This document shows, piece by piece, positions 21,457 through 29,736 of a stretch of DNA of 64,000 nt. Within the stretch, counting starts at the first letter, position 1; each line of letters begins with the position of its first letter. The translations under genes and the position numbers were made by a program. The stretch spans positions 3,472,001 through 3,536,000 of the forward strand of contig NZ_BJOR01000001.1 in assembly GCF_006540305.1 (NCBI RefSeq), in the 5' to 3' direction. The notes under the pieces were generated by a model. The model saw only the letters and a program-made list of their open reading frames with translations, did not search any database and was not told the origin of the DNA. The stretch is from Streptomyces sp. 6-11-2 (lineage in GTDB: Bacteria; Actinomycetota; Actinomycetes; Streptomycetales; Streptomycetaceae).

Positions 21457-21483
21457 TTGTCCACAGAGGTGGATTTCTCCACA
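21457..21483. promoter_or_regulatory. Two DnaA boxes upstream of parA
   Basis: An exact TTGTCCACA (21457-21465) and TTCTCCACA (21475-21483), spaced 18 bp start to start, between parS site 1 and the parA start. They could let DnaA influence parAB expression or extend the origin's DnaA-binding zone. Confidence 0.6.
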
Positions 21484-21519
21484 GAACGTCAGGCCTCACT
21501 GGTTCACAACCCCGAAGGC

Positions 21520-22593
21520 ATGGGAGGCTCTGTTCATTGCGAGCCTGAAGTCGAGGAGAGTGAATCCTTGCGGTCCGACGCCAACATTGCGGGACCGATG
21601 ACCGATCCGGTCCCCGGTCCCCGTACCGAATCGATGGGGGAGGATGTTTCACGTGAAACGCCGCCCCCGATGGACGACACTCCCATCGGTCGTGCTGCCC
21701 AACTGGCGGTCGAGGCTCTGGGCCGCGCCGGCGAAGGCCTGCCCCAGCCTGAACAGACCCGCGTCATGGTGGTCGCCAACCAGAAGGGTGGCGTGGGCAA
21801 GACGACGACGACCGTCAACCTTGCCGCTTCGCTGGCTCTGCACGGTGCCCGCGTCCTGGTGATCGACCTGGACCCGCAGGGCAATGCCTCCACGGCGCTG
21901 GGCATCGACCATCATGCCGAAGTCCCCTCCATTTACGACGTCCTGGTGGAGAGCAGGCCGCTGGCCGAGGTTGTCCAGCCTGTCCCCGATGTCGAGGGTC
22001 TCTTCTGTGCCCCCGCCACGATCGATCTCGCCGGTGCGGAGATCGAGCTGGTGTCCTTGGTAGCGCGGGAGAGCCGGTTGCAGCGGGCGATCCAGGCCTA
22101 CGAGCAGCCGCTGGACTACATCCTCATCGACTGCCCGCCCTCACTTGGCCTGCTGACGGTCAACGCGCTCGTCGCCGGCCAGGAGGTCCTCATCCCCATC
22201 CAGTGCGAGTACTACGCGCTGGAAGGCCTGGGCCAGTTGCTCCGCAATGTCGACCTGGTCCGGGGGCACCTCAACCCCGCCCTGCATGTGTCGACCATCC
22301 TGCTCACCATGTACGACGGCCGGACGCGCCTTGCGTCCCAGGTCGCGGAAGAGGTGCGCAGCCACTTCGGTGACGAGGTGCTGCGGACGAGCATTCCCCG
22401 CTCCGTCCGTATCTCCGAGGCGCCGAGTTATGGGCAGACGGTGCTGACTTACGATCCAGGGTCAAGCGGTGCCCTCTCCTATCTTGAGGCGGCACGAGAA
22501 ATCGCGCTGAGGGGCGTCGGTGTCAGCTACGACGCCACGCACGCCCACCTCGGCGCACAGGGTGATCCGAACATGGTGGAGGGGATTCAGTGA
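21520..22593 (+). CDS. parA: Chromosome partitioning ATPase ParA
   Basis: About 357 residues. The deviant Walker A is [13 protein letters not shown], followed by [17 protein letters not shown] (switch I), [18 protein letters not shown] (Walker B) and the C-terminal DNA-binding region. ParA polymerises on the nucleoid and positions ParB-oriC complexes, in Streptomyces mainly in aerial hyphae before sporulation and at hyphal tips. The start is uncertain: ATG at 21520 and 21598 both precede the conserved part; I keep 21520. The N-terminal ~100 residues are disordered and contain VSRET (residues 43-47), encoded by an internal parS. The stop overlaps the parB GTG. Confidence 0.95.
   Translation: MGGSVHCEPEVEESESLRSDANIAGPMTDPVPGPRTESMGEDVSRETPPPMDDTPIGRAAQLAVEALGRAGEGLPQPEQTRVMVVANQKGGVGKTTTTVNLAASLALHGARVLVIDLDPQGNASTALGIDHHAEVPSIYDVLVESRPLAEVVQPVPDVEGLFCAPATIDLAGAEIELVSLVARESRLQRAIQAYEQPLDYILIDCPPSLGLLTVNALVAGQEVLIPIQCEYYALEGLGQLLRNVDLVRGHLNPALHVSTILLTMYDGRTRLASQVAEEVRSHFGDEVLRTSIPRSVRISEAPSYGQTVLTYDPGSSGALSYLEAAREIALRGVGVSYDATHAHLGAQGDPNMVEGIQ
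21645..21660. promoter_or_regulatory. parS: parS site 2, inside parA
   Basis: tgtttcacgtgaaacg within the coding region for the disordered ParA N-terminus; it encodes VSRET in the reading frame. Confidence 0.93.
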
Positions 22594-23708
22594 GTGAGCG
22601 ACGGAGGGGGTTGGGTCGTGGTCTCGGGGCGCTGATCCCCGCTGCCCCGACCGGGGAGAAGCCGCAGGCTCCAGCGACGGCTGGGGGCGCGGGCTCGGCG
22701 TCGTCCACGGCTGTCCCGGTGCTGACCGGTGACCGCGGTGACCGAGGGGTGGCGGCGGCGAAGGTAACCACACTGCCGCCTGTTTCACGTGAAACATCGC
22801 CGCCGCCGGCGAGCAGCCCGGCTGAGATGAACGCGTCAGTGATGGGTGCCCACTTCGCCGAGATCCCCCTCGACTCCATCACGCCGAACCCGCGTCAGCC
22901 GCGTGAGGTCTTCGACGAGGACGCGCTGGCCGAGCTCGTCACCTCCATCAAGGAGGTCGGACTCCTCCAGCCCGTCGTCGTCCGCCAGCTCGGTTCCGGG
23001 CGTTATGAGCTCATCATGGGTGAGCGGCGCTGGCGGGCCTGCCGTGAGGCGGGGCTCGCGGCCATCCCGGCGATCGTGCGGGCTACGGACGACGAGAAGC
23101 TCCTCCTGGACGCCCTGCTGGAGAACCTGCACCGGGCCCAGCTGAACCCGCTGGAAGAGGCGGCCGCCTACGACCAGCTGCTCAGGGACTTCAACTGCAC
23201 GCACGACCAGCTGGCGGACCGGATCGGCCGTTCCCGCCCGCAGGTCTCCAACACTCTGCGTCTGCTCAAGCTCTCGCCGGCCGTGCAGCGTCGGGTCGCC
23301 GCCGGAGTTCTCTCGGCCGGACATGCCCGGGCGTTGCTCTCCGTCGAGGACTCGGAGGAGCAGGACCGGCTGGCCCATCGGATCGTCGCCGAGGGTCTGT
23401 CGGTGCGGGCGGTCGAGGAGATCGTGACCTTGATGGGGTCGCGGCCGACGACGGCTCCTCGCTCCAAGGGCCCGCGTGCCGGTGGGCGCGTCTCTCCGGC
23501 ACTGTCCGATCTTGCGACGCGTCTGTCCGACCGCTTCGAGACGCGGGTGAAGGTCGACCTGGGACAGAAGAAGGGCAAGATCACCGTCGAGTTCGCTTCC
23601 ATGGAGGACCTGGAGCGCATTCTCGGCACACTGGCTCCGGGCGAGGGCCCGGTCATGCAGAAGAGCCTTCTGGACGGCGAAGAGCCGGAGGAGGAGACGG
23701 AGGGCTGA
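22590..23708 (+). CDS. parB: Chromosome partitioning protein ParB
   Basis: A 372-residue CTP-dependent clamp that loads at parS and condenses the origin region. The N-terminus ([14 protein letters not shown]) is the ParA-stimulating basic motif. After a disordered linker comes the CTP-binding ParB/Srx domain ([57 protein letters not shown]), the helix-turn-helix that reads parS ([19 protein letters not shown]) and a C-terminal dimerisation domain ([26 protein letters not shown]). The gene contains a parS at 22781. GTG start, coupled to parA. Confidence 0.98.
   Translation: MSERRRGLGRGLGALIPAAPTGEKPQAPATAGGAGSASSTAVPVLTGDRGDRGVAAAKVTTLPPVSRETSPPPASSPAEMNASVMGAHFAEIPLDSITPNPRQPREVFDEDALAELVTSIKEVGLLQPVVVRQLGSGRYELIMGERRWRACREAGLAAIPAIVRATDDEKLLLDALLENLHRAQLNPLEEAAAYDQLLRDFNCTHDQLADRIGRSRPQVSNTLRLLKLSPAVQRRVAAGVLSAGHARALLSVEDSEEQDRLAHRIVAEGLSVRAVEEIVTLMGSRPTTAPRSKGPRAGGRVSPALSDLATRLSDRFETRVKVDLGQKKGKITVEFASMEDLERILGTLAPGEGPVMQKSLLDGEEPEEETEG
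22781..22796. promoter_or_regulatory. parS: parS site 3, inside parB
   Basis: Perfect 16-bp palindrome tgtttcacgtgaaaca in the linker-coding part of parB; encodes VSRET (from residue 65). Confidence 0.97.
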
Positions 23709-23744
23709 GCCCGTCCGAGGGACGGTTTCGTCTCGATCGATCAG

Positions 23745-23796
23745 CGCGGGCGGGTCGTGTCCGGTGTGTACCGGAACACGGCCCGCTCTTTGCTTT
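23745..23796 (+). terminator. Terminator of parAB
   Basis: Imperfect GC-rich hairpin (gcgggcgggtcgtgtccgg with ccggaacacggcccgc, loop tgtgta) followed by tctttgcttt, 37 bp after the parB stop. A smaller hairpin ccgtccgagggacgg precedes it at 23711-23725. Confidence 0.75.
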
Positions 23797-23802
23797 CAGA
23801 CG

Positions 23803-23834
23803 GTATCGATGCAATCGCATCGTCGATACGATGC
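23803..23834. promoter_or_regulatory. Interleaved inverted repeats upstream of a small membrane protein
   Basis: gtatcga (23803-23809) pairs with tcgatac (23823-23829); nested in it cgatgc (23807-23812) pairs with gcatcg (23817-23822), which can also pair with cgatgc (23829-23834). This alternation of overlapping dyads 50 bp before the gene at 23886 looks like an operator for a dimeric repressor or a switchable leader. Confidence 0.4.
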
Positions 23835-23885
23835 GTTCGGGTACGACGCGTCCACCCGGCGGTACCTCTAGAGGGAGGCAGGGGC

Positions 23886-24143
23886 ATGCGAACGGTGAGC
23901 CGCACCGGAATGCTCGGCGCGGTCTTGGGGCTGGGCGCGGTCGGCGGATTCGTCGGCAGCCTCCTCAAGGAACGCAGCGCTCTGACAGCCGCGCGTGGCG
24001 CCGCGGGCGAAGGAAGCGAGGAACAGCCTTCATGGGCCGTAGGCTCGTACCGCTCACGCTGGACAACCTTCAAGACCTTCCCCAGCGCTGCCGTGCGTGC
24101 GTCTTCTGGGAGCTGGACCCCGTCAGTGGTGAAGCAGCGCTGA
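23886..24143 (+). CDS. Small single-pass membrane protein (hypothetical)
   Basis: A predicted 85-residue protein with ATG at 23886 behind a strong GGGAGGCAGGGG ribosome binding site. The N-terminal half has one Gly-rich helix (MLGAVLGLGAVGGFVGSLL). The frame overlaps the downstream GNAT gene by 112 bp, and the overlapped C-terminal part looks non-coding, so the true protein may be shorter or the gene may have been frameshifted. Not recognised; function unknown. Confidence 0.45.
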   Translation: MRTVSRTGMLGAVLGLGAVGGFVGSLLKERSALTAARGAAGEGSEEQPSWAVGSYRSRWTTFKTFPSAAVRASSGSWTPSVVKQR

Positions 24144-24649
24144 AGGCCGGCACATCCGTGGCGGAAAAGGAAGCGTGGATCTCCGCAGTCCTGCTGGACT
24201 GGGGCTCCTGCGGCCGTGTCGTCTACGTCGATGACGCGCCCGTGGGCTTCGTGCTCTACGCTCCCCCCGCCTACGTCCCTCGCTCCACGGCGTTCCCCAC
24301 GAGCCCCGTCTCTCCGGACGCGGTGCAGCTGATGACCGGCTTCATCATGCCGGGCTACCAGGGGCAGGGGCTGGGCCGCGTGATGGTCCAGACGGTCGCG
24401 AAGGACCTGCTGCGGCGGGGCTTCAAGGCCATCGAGGCATTCGGGGACGCCCGATGGAAGGAACCCGCCTGCATGTTCCCCGCCGACCATCTGCTGGCCG
24501 TGGGGTTCAAGACCGTCCGGCACCACCCGGCCCACCCGCGGCTCCGGCTGGAACTGCGGACGACGCTGTCCTGGAAGGAAGACGTGGAAATGGCGATCGA
24601 CCGGTTGCTGGGCGCTGTGCAGAAAGAACCGGCGCTGCGGCCGCTGTAA
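24032..24649 (+). CDS. GNAT family N-acetyltransferase
   Basis: A 205-residue protein. The ATG at 24032 (MGRRLVPLTLDNL) with GAGGAA in front is preferred over the open frame upstream. The acetyl-CoA site is in FIMPGYQGQGLGRVMVQTVAKDLLRRG (Q-x-x-G-x-G pattern), followed by AIEAFGD and the C-terminal strand VGFKTVRHHP. Two Cys sit near the N-terminus (RCRACVFWE). Substrate unknown. A gene of this kind between parB and trxA is usual in Streptomyces. Confidence 0.85.
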   Translation: MGRRLVPLTLDNLQDLPQRCRACVFWELDPVSGEAALKAGTSVAEKEAWISAVLLDWGSCGRVVYVDDAPVGFVLYAPPAYVPRSTAFPTSPVSPDAVQLMTGFIMPGYQGQGLGRVMVQTVAKDLLRRGFKAIEAFGDARWKEPACMFPADHLLAVGFKTVRHHPAHPRLRLELRTTLSWKEDVEMAIDRLLGAVQKEPALRPL

Positions 24650-24664
24650 GCGAGCTGCCACATA

Positions 24665-24698
24665 CGAATGGGCCCACCCTGAAGGGTTGGCCCATTCG
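24665..24698. terminator. Bidirectional terminator, GNAT / trxA
   Basis: A 10-bp stem cgaatgggcc / ggcccattcg with an inner accc / gggt helix, between the convergent ends of the GNAT gene (24649) and trxA (24744). It abuts parS site 4. Confidence 0.8.
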
Positions 24699-24714
24699 TG
24701 TTTCACGTGAAACA
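24699..24714. promoter_or_regulatory. parS: parS site 4
   Basis: Perfect palindrome tgtttcacgtgaaaca, directly beside the terminator in the convergent gap between the GNAT gene and trxA. Confidence 0.97.
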
Positions 24715-24743
24715 TCGCCGCCGGCTCGGCGGCCCTGCCGTGA

Positions 24744-25076
24744 TTACTCGGCGACGAAGTCCTCGAGGTCCCGAACGATCGCAGCCTTCGGCTTCGCCCC
24801 CACGATGGTCTTGGCGACCTCGCCGTTCTGGTAGACGTTCAGGGTCGGGATGGACATGACCCCGTACTTGGCGGCGGTGTTCGGGTTCTCGTCGATGTTG
24901 AGCTTGACGACCTCGATCTTGTCGCCGTACTCGGCGGCGATCGCCTCGAGGGACGGAGCGATCTGGCGGCAGGGACCGCACCAAGCGGCCCAGAAGTCCA
25001 CCAGGACGGGCTTGTCGCTCTTCAGGACGTCCTGCTCGAAGGAGTCGTCGGTCACGTTCTTCAGGGTGCCGGCCAC
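24744..25076 (-). CDS. trxA: Thioredoxin
   Basis: A 110-residue thioredoxin with the redox motif WCGPC in VLVDFWAAWCGPCRQIAP and the cis-proline in SIPTLNVYQNGE. GTG at 25076 preceded by AAGGAG; the frame continues upstream but that part is the trxB 3' end in another frame. 43 bp after trxB, so a trxB-trxA operon. Reduces protein disulfides with electrons from NADPH through TrxB. Confidence 0.97.
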   Translation of the reverse strand: MAGTLKNVTDDSFEQDVLKSDKPVLVDFWAAWCGPCRQIAPSLEAIAAEYGDKIEVVKLNIDENPNTAAKYGVMSIPTLNVYQNGEVAKTIVGAKPKAAIVRDLEDFVAE

Positions 25077-25119
25077 AGCGGGCTCCTTAACTGGTCGTGC
25101 GGTGGGGTGGTTGGGGGTC

Positions 25120-26091
25120 TCAGACGGTGGACTTCTCGGGCTCGGCCTTCTGCTCGTTGTCCGCGAGGGCCGCGAGGAAGCGCTCGGCGTCGAGGGCAGC
25201 GGAGCAGCCGGTACCGGCCGCGGTGATCGCCTGGCGGTAGGTGTGGTCGACCACGTCGCCGGCGGCGAAGACACCGGTCAGGTTGGTGCGGGTGGACGGC
25301 GAGTCGACCTTCAGGTAACCCTCCTCGTCCAGGTCCAGCTGGCCCTTGAAGAGCTCTGTGCGCGGATCGTGGCCGATCGCGATGAACAGACCCGTCACCG
25401 GCAGGTCCGACAGCTCGCTGGTCTTGACGTTGCGCAGCTTCAGGCCGGAGAGCTTCTGCTCGCCCTGGATCTCGGCGACTTCGCTGTCCCAGGCGAACTT
25501 GATCTTCGGGTCGGCGAAGGCGCGCTCCTGCATCGCCTTGGAGGCACGCAGGGTGTCCCGGCGGTGGACGACGGTGACGGACTTGGCGAACCGGGAGAGG
25601 AAGGTGGCCTCCTCCATGGCGGTGTCACCGCCACCGATCACGGCGATGTCCTGCTCCCGGAAGAAGAAGCCGTCACAGGTGGCGCACCAGGAGACCCCCC
25701 GGCCGGAGAGCGTGTCCTCGTTCGGCAGACCGAGCTTGCGGTGCTGCGAGCCGGTGGCGACGATGACGGCCTTGGCCTGGTGCACCGTGCCCGCGGTGTC
25801 CGTGACGGTCTTGATCTCACCGCTCAGGTCGACGGAGACCACGTCGTCCGGGATGAGCTCGGCGCCGAAACGCTCTGCCTGCGCACGCATGTTGTCCATG
25901 AGCTCGGGACCCATGATGCCGTCGCTGAAGCCGGGGAAGTTCTCCACGTCGGTGGTGTTCATCAGGGCTCCACCCGCGGTGACCGCACCCTCGAAAACCA
26001 GCGGCTTCAGCGACGCGCGCGCGGTGTAGAGCGCCGCCGTGTACCCGGCGGGCCCGGAGCCGATGATGATCACGTTACGGACATCGCTCAC
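25120..26091 (-). CDS. trxB: Thioredoxin reductase
   Basis: A 323-residue low-molecular-weight flavoprotein. FAD site [16 protein letters not shown] at the N-terminus, redox-active CATC in [19 protein letters not shown] site [16 protein letters not shown], and the C-terminal FAD motif [37 protein letters not shown] start at 26091. A SigR-type promoter lies upstream. Confidence 0.98.
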   Translation of the reverse strand: MSDVRNVIIIGSGPAGYTAALYTARASLKPLVFEGAVTAGGALMNTTDVENFPGFSDGIMGPELMDNMRAQAERFGAELIPDDVVSVDLSGEIKTVTDTAGTVHQAKAVIVATGSQHRKLGLPNEDTLSGRGVSWCATCDGFFFREQDIAVIGGGDTAMEEATFLSRFAKSVTVVHRRDTLRASKAMQERAFADPKIKFAWDSEVAEIQGEQKLSGLKLRNVKTSELSDLPVTGLFIAIGHDPRTELFKGQLDLDEEGYLKVDSPSTRTNLTGVFAAGDVVDHTYRQAITAAGTGCSAALDAERFLAALADNEQKAEPEKSTV

Positions 26092-26162
26092 GGCTTGATT
26101 CCTCGTCTCTGGACTGTGTCGTACGGCCGGGGGGAGCCTGTCTCACAGCTCTCACCCCACCC

Positions 26163-26189
26163 AACGGATCCTAAGGGGCATGCATTCCC
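26163..26189 (-). promoter_or_regulatory. SigR-type promoter of trxBA
   Basis: On the minus strand GGGAAT (26184-26189), exactly 18 bases, then GTT (26163-26165), matching the SigR consensus GGAAT-N18-GTT. It is about 72 bp upstream of the trxB start. trxBA is a classical SigR (disulfide stress) target in Streptomyces, so the match agrees with known biology. Confidence 0.8.
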
Positions 26190-26260
26190 GGTGTGCCGGG
26201 GCACACGGAGGCGCGACAGCGCACGGGATGCCATGCAGCGCGAGGACCGAGCGTGCAGGC

Positions 26261-27121
26261 TCAGGAACGCGCGTAGGAGTGCGACAGCAGCACCTTGGCC
26301 GTGACCTCCGGGTGGCGGACGCAGGTCGCGTCGACCAGGTAGGCCGTGACGCGGGTGCTGTCGCCGGAGGCGTCGGGCAGCACGACGAGATAGGCCTCTT
26401 TGCCGTCGTAGGTGCCCGCCCGGGCGGCGAGCGGGGTGCTGCTGTCGTTGATGCCCTGCCGTACGCACGAGGGGACCGTCTGGGGCCGGCTCTTCAGCAG
26501 CTTCGGCTTGCCGGTACCGGGAGCGGAGTCCACGCCGAAGCTGTGCGGGGCGTGGGTGTCGCGTGGCGGCTGCTGTGCCTGGTCGAGGAGATAGGCGACG
26601 TCGTTCTTGAGGGTGCCCGCGGAGAAGGTGTCTGCGGACGTGATCGGACGGTCGTGCGCCGCGGTGTTGGATCCCTTGTTGTCGTGGAGCGTCGCCAGAA
26701 CCACGGACGTCACGCCGAGGGCGGCGAGGGCGACGACGGACCCCAGAACGGCGACCCTGCGACGTCCCCGCCGGGTGCCTGTCTTGCGACCCGGTCCGGT
26801 GCTGGAGGCGCGAGGGTGACCGGAGGGGCGATCCGCGGCCGATGTTTCACGTGAAACACACGTGCCACCCGCGACAGGGACCTCGGCGGCGAGAGCCGCA
26901 TCGATACGGTCCGCCACATCGGTCGGCATGGCGGGCACATCCGGCAGGGTGCCGAGCAGGCCACGGATCTCCGTCAGCGACGTGTGGACGTCGGCGCATG
27001 GCTCGCACGCGTCCAGATGCCGCTGCAGCTCCGTTGCCCGGGCGGGGCCGAGGAGACCCTCGGTGTGGTCGGAGATCTCCGTGACGTCCGGGTGCCCGGC
27101 CGCGTCTGTCGTGGATGTCAC
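26261..27121 (-). CDS. Zinc-finger anti-sigma factor of SigM
   Basis: A 286-residue membrane protein whose GTG overlaps the sigM stop. The N-terminal anti-sigma domain has the zinc motif H35-x3-C39-x2-C42 (RHLDACEPC). A basic stretch and one transmembrane helix (VAVLGSVVALAALGVTSVVLATL, about 125-147) follow; the C-terminal ~130 residues are extracytoplasmic and contain two Cys. A parS inside the gene encodes VSRET at residues 89-93 in the disordered linker. Predicted to hold SigM at the membrane until an envelope signal releases it. Confidence 0.9.
   Translation of the reverse strand: MTSTTDAAGHPDVTEISDHTEGLLGPARATELQRHLDACEPCADVHTSLTEIRGLLGTLPDVPAMPTDVADRIDAALAAEVPVAGGTCVSRETSAADRPSGHPRASSTGPGRKTGTRRGRRRVAVLGSVVALAALGVTSVVLATLHDNKGSNTAAHDRPITSADTFSAGTLKNDVAYLLDQAQQPPRDTHAPHSFGVDSAPGTGKPKLLKSRPQTVPSCVRQGINDSSTPLAARAGTYDGKEAYLVVLPDASGDSTRVTAYLVDATCVRHPEVTAKVLLSHSYARS
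26843..26858. promoter_or_regulatory. parS: parS site 5, inside the anti-sigma gene
   Basis: Perfect palindrome tgtttcacgtgaaaca, in the linker-coding part of the anti-sigma factor gene. Confidence 0.97.
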
Positions 27122-27873
27122 GCTCGCCCACCTCCGCCCTTCACAGCAGCTGAATCGCTTGATCCCGTGTCCTGCGTGTGCGTGCCTTCAGGACCCGTGC
27201 CCTGAGGACCCGTGCCTTCAGGTCCTGTCGCCGGTGGGACGGATGTCCCCTGCGCCCGGTTCCGTCCCGCGCCCGATTCCTTCTCGTCGCCGGTGCGGCC
27301 CGGTCGCAGATGGGTGAGCAGCGGCAGGAGCCTGGCTCTGCCCCGAGCGCAACGGCTCTTCACCGTTCCGGTCGGTACATCGAGGATGCGGGCGGCCTCG
27401 GCGACCGGGTAGCCCTGCATGTCCACGAGTACCAGGGCGGCCCGCTGGTCCGACGGGAGCGTGTCCAGCGCCTCGACGAGCTGCCGCTGCACGTCGTTCC
27501 TCTCGGCGGGCGCCGAGGCCGACTCGTGCGGCTCCAGCAGCTGCTCCAGGCGCTCGGTGTCGCTCACGGGCGAGGTCTTGCGCGAGGCGGCCTTGCGGAC
27601 CCGGTCCAGGCAGGCGTTCACCGTGATCCGGTGCAGCCAGGTCGTGACGGCCGACTGGCCACGGAAGGTCCCCGCGGCCCGGTAGGCGGACACGAACGCG
27701 TCCTGCACGGCGTCAGCGGCCTCCTCGCGGTCGCCCAGCGTGCGCAGGGCGACCGCCCAGAGACGGTCACGATGGCGGCGTACGAGCTCACCGAAGGCTT
27801 CGGGGTCGCCCTCCACATGACGGGTGAGCAGCTCCTGATCGCTCGCTCCGCCGTATCCGGCGCCGGCCGCCAT
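27118..27873 (-). CDS. sigM: ECF RNA polymerase sigma factor SigM
   Basis: A 251-residue ECF sigma factor. Region 2 is ELVRRHRDRLWAVALRTLGDREEAADAVQDAFVSAYRAAGTFRGQSAVTTWLHRITVNACLDRVRK; region 4 is ALDTLPSDQRAALVLVDMQGYPVAEAARILDVPTGTVKSRCARGRARLLPLL. The C-terminal ~55 residues are an unusual disordered tail with TGPEGTGPQGTGPEGT repeats, encoded by a tandem ~15-bp repeat near 27180-27235. It lies 26 bp after the pseudokinase gene and overlaps the anti-sigma gene, so it is tied to the murJ cluster; SigM-type factors respond to envelope stress. Confidence 0.93.
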   Translation of the reverse strand: MAAGAGYGGASDQELLTRHVEGDPEAFGELVRRHRDRLWAVALRTLGDREEAADAVQDAFVSAYRAAGTFRGQSAVTTWLHRITVNACLDRVRKAASRKTSPVSDTERLEQLLEPHESASAPAERNDVQRQLVEALDTLPSDQRAALVLVDMQGYPVAEAARILDVPTGTVKSRCARGRARLLPLLTHLRPGRTGDEKESGAGRNRAQGTSVPPATGPEGTGPQGTGPEGTHTQDTGSSDSAAVKGGGGRA

Positions 27874-27899
27874 CTGACCCCTTCCCTCTCGGTGGGACG

Positions 27900-29618
27900 T
27901 CAGCCCGTGAACTTCACGTCGGTGATGGCCTGCTTGTAGCCGGATCCGCTGTAGCCGTCACTGGGCGCCATGGGCACGTCCGTGAGCCACAGAAGCACGT
28001 ACTGCGTCTTGACCGACTTGGTCGCCTTCACCGTGAGAGAGGACCTGCTGGTGGTCGCCGTTCCGATCTCCTCCATCCCATTGATCCCGGTGGAGGGGCT
28101 CAGGGAGTCGGCGGCATAGAGATGGACCGTCGTGTGGTCACCGGTGTAGCGCAGCCCTATCGACGCCGTCGAGATCTCCTTGACCGAGCCGAGGTCGTAG
28201 ACGATGCCCACACCCGGTTTGTAGGGAGCGAGCTGTGGGCCGTCGTTGTAGCGCTTGGTCCGCCAGTACGTGGAACCGTCCCCGTCATACGTCTTGTCGA
28301 CGTCTCCGGGAGCCTGTGCGTCACCGCTGGCGACGTACTCGCGCGCCCCCTGGATCTGGAGTGGCTGGGTCGGCTTCGGCTGATTGTCGTTCTTGTCGCC
28401 GCCGTCCTGGGTCTGCGACTGGGGGTCGTCGGACTTGCCACCGTGGTCCAGCAGCGCGTCCGCGAGCTGCCAGCTGCCGAGTCCCAGGGCGGCGATGAGG
28501 AGGGCCGAGACGGCCCACTTCAGGGCCTTGCCGGTGCGGCTCTGCAGCGGGGGCGGCGGGGTCGGGACCGGCTGGGTGACCCCGGGATGCGGTGCCGGAC
28601 GGCCGTACGAGCCCTGCTGGTAGGAGGTGCCCTGGTACTCCGGCGGCGCGGTGAACGTCGGCTCCGGCGGCCGCACGCGCGGCATCTCGCCGATCGCCTT
28701 GACCAGTTCCTCCGGGGTGGTGCACGCCGACTCGTGCCGGGAGGCGGTGGCGCCGTCGTTGACGAGGGCGCGCATGGCGAGTTCGGACAGGCCGCGGTGG
28801 ACGCCCGCACGCACCTGGTCGGGGGCGATGAGGCCGATGTCCTTGGGCAGGCCCGACATGCCGTAGGCGTCGCTCTCATACGGCCAGCGCTGGGTGAGCG
28901 CCGCGTACAGCAGGGCGCCGATCGCCTCGGTGTCCGTGCGCTGCGGGGTGTCGGAACTGATGCCGCGCAGCGCTGCGTTCACGGCGAGGCCACGGACCCG
29001 CCACTGACCGGTGGAGGTGCGCAGCACAGCATTGGGGTTCAGGCGCAGATGGGCGAGGCCCTCGCGGTGCGCGGCGGCCATGGCGGAGGCGATCTGGCTG
29101 ACCAACTGGTAGGCGTCGTGCGGCTCCAGAGGGCCCGAGGCCAGAAGCGTGGTCAGCTCCGTCGCGTCGGGCAGCCATTCGTGGACGACGTAGACGAGGT
29201 CGTTCTCCTCGACGGCGTCGAGCACCTGCACGAAGCGGGGATCACCGAGCAGCGCGGAGGAGCGGGCCGCGGCCAGCACGGACCGGGCTCGCGTATGGTC
29301 CGCGGGCAGGATGTGCACCCCGACGGCGCGACGGAGCTTCTCGTCCACCGCTCGCCAACTGCTGAACCCGTCCAGACGGGTGACGCACTCCTCGAGGCGG
29401 TAGCGTCCGGCCAGTTTGTGGCCGCTGTGAAGTTCGGTCGGTGAGGCCTTCTTCCCGGGACTCTCCGTCCCGTCGCTCCCCTGTGCCTCGTCGTTGTCCG
29501 TGCCCCGATCCCGATTCTGGGCCACCCCGTCGGACGTGGACTGGTCCGCCTCGGCGGTCAGCGACTGCTCGCCGCTGTTGTCTGCCACGTCGACGGCAGC
29601 CGTGATCCGTTCCGCCAC
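27900..29618 (-). CDS. MurJ-associated membrane pseudokinase
   Basis: About 572 residues with GTG at 29618 (VAERITAAVD), the only start with a strong GGGGAGGCAGGAG site. Residues 71-312 resemble a Ser/Thr kinase fold (AGRYRLEECV at the start, VYVVHEWLPDATEL hinge), but the catalytic loop HRDLKxxN is replaced by HLRLNPNAVL, no DFG is present and the lysine strand lacks the VAIK pattern, so it is a pseudokinase. A Pro-rich linker and one transmembrane helix (about 366-385) lead to a ~170-residue external beta domain with features of discoidin/carbohydrate-binding folds (YDGDGSTYWRT). In Mycobacterium the equivalent pseudokinase is fused to MviN/MurJ; here it is a separate gene just after murJ. 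Confidence 0.85.
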   Translation of the reverse strand: MAERITAAVDVADNSGEQSLTAEADQSTSDGVAQNRDRGTDNDEAQGSDGTESPGKKASPTELHSGHKLAGRYRLEECVTRLDGFSSWRAVDEKLRRAVGVHILPADHTRARSVLAAARSSALLGDPRFVQVLDAVEENDLVYVVHEWLPDATELTTLLASGPLEPHDAYQLVSQIASAMAAAHREGLAHLRLNPNAVLRTSTGQWRVRGLAVNAALRGISSDTPQRTDTEAIGALLYAALTQRWPYESDAYGMSGLPKDIGLIAPDQVRAGVHRGLSELAMRALVNDGATASRHESACTTPEELVKAIGEMPRVRPPEPTFTAPPEYQGTSYQQGSYGRPAPHPGVTQPVPTPPPPLQSRTGKALKWAVSALLIAALGLGSWQLADALLDHGGKSDDPQSQTQDGGDKNDNQPKPTQPLQIQGAREYVASGDAQAPGDVDKTYDGDGSTYWRTKRYNDGPQLAPYKPGVGIVYDLGSVKEISTASIGLRYTGDHTTVHLYAADSLSPSTGINGMEEIGTATTSRSSLTVKATKSVKTQYVLLWLTDVPMAPSDGYSGSGYKQAITDVKFTG

Positions 29619-29736
29619 CGTCGCTCCTGCCTCCCCATCCATCGCGCGCTGTCCGACGCCGAATCCAATTGTGCCCACAGTCCGCCGCTATGCACGACAC
29701 ACGGCTGCGGACGATGGTTGTGCGCCTACCCCCGAC

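Noticed and set aside
21346..21519. Upstream extension of parA and other ORFs starting MFHVK (e.g. 43380)
   Set aside because: The start codon and first residues are simply the parS motif read as codons; no ribosome binding site.
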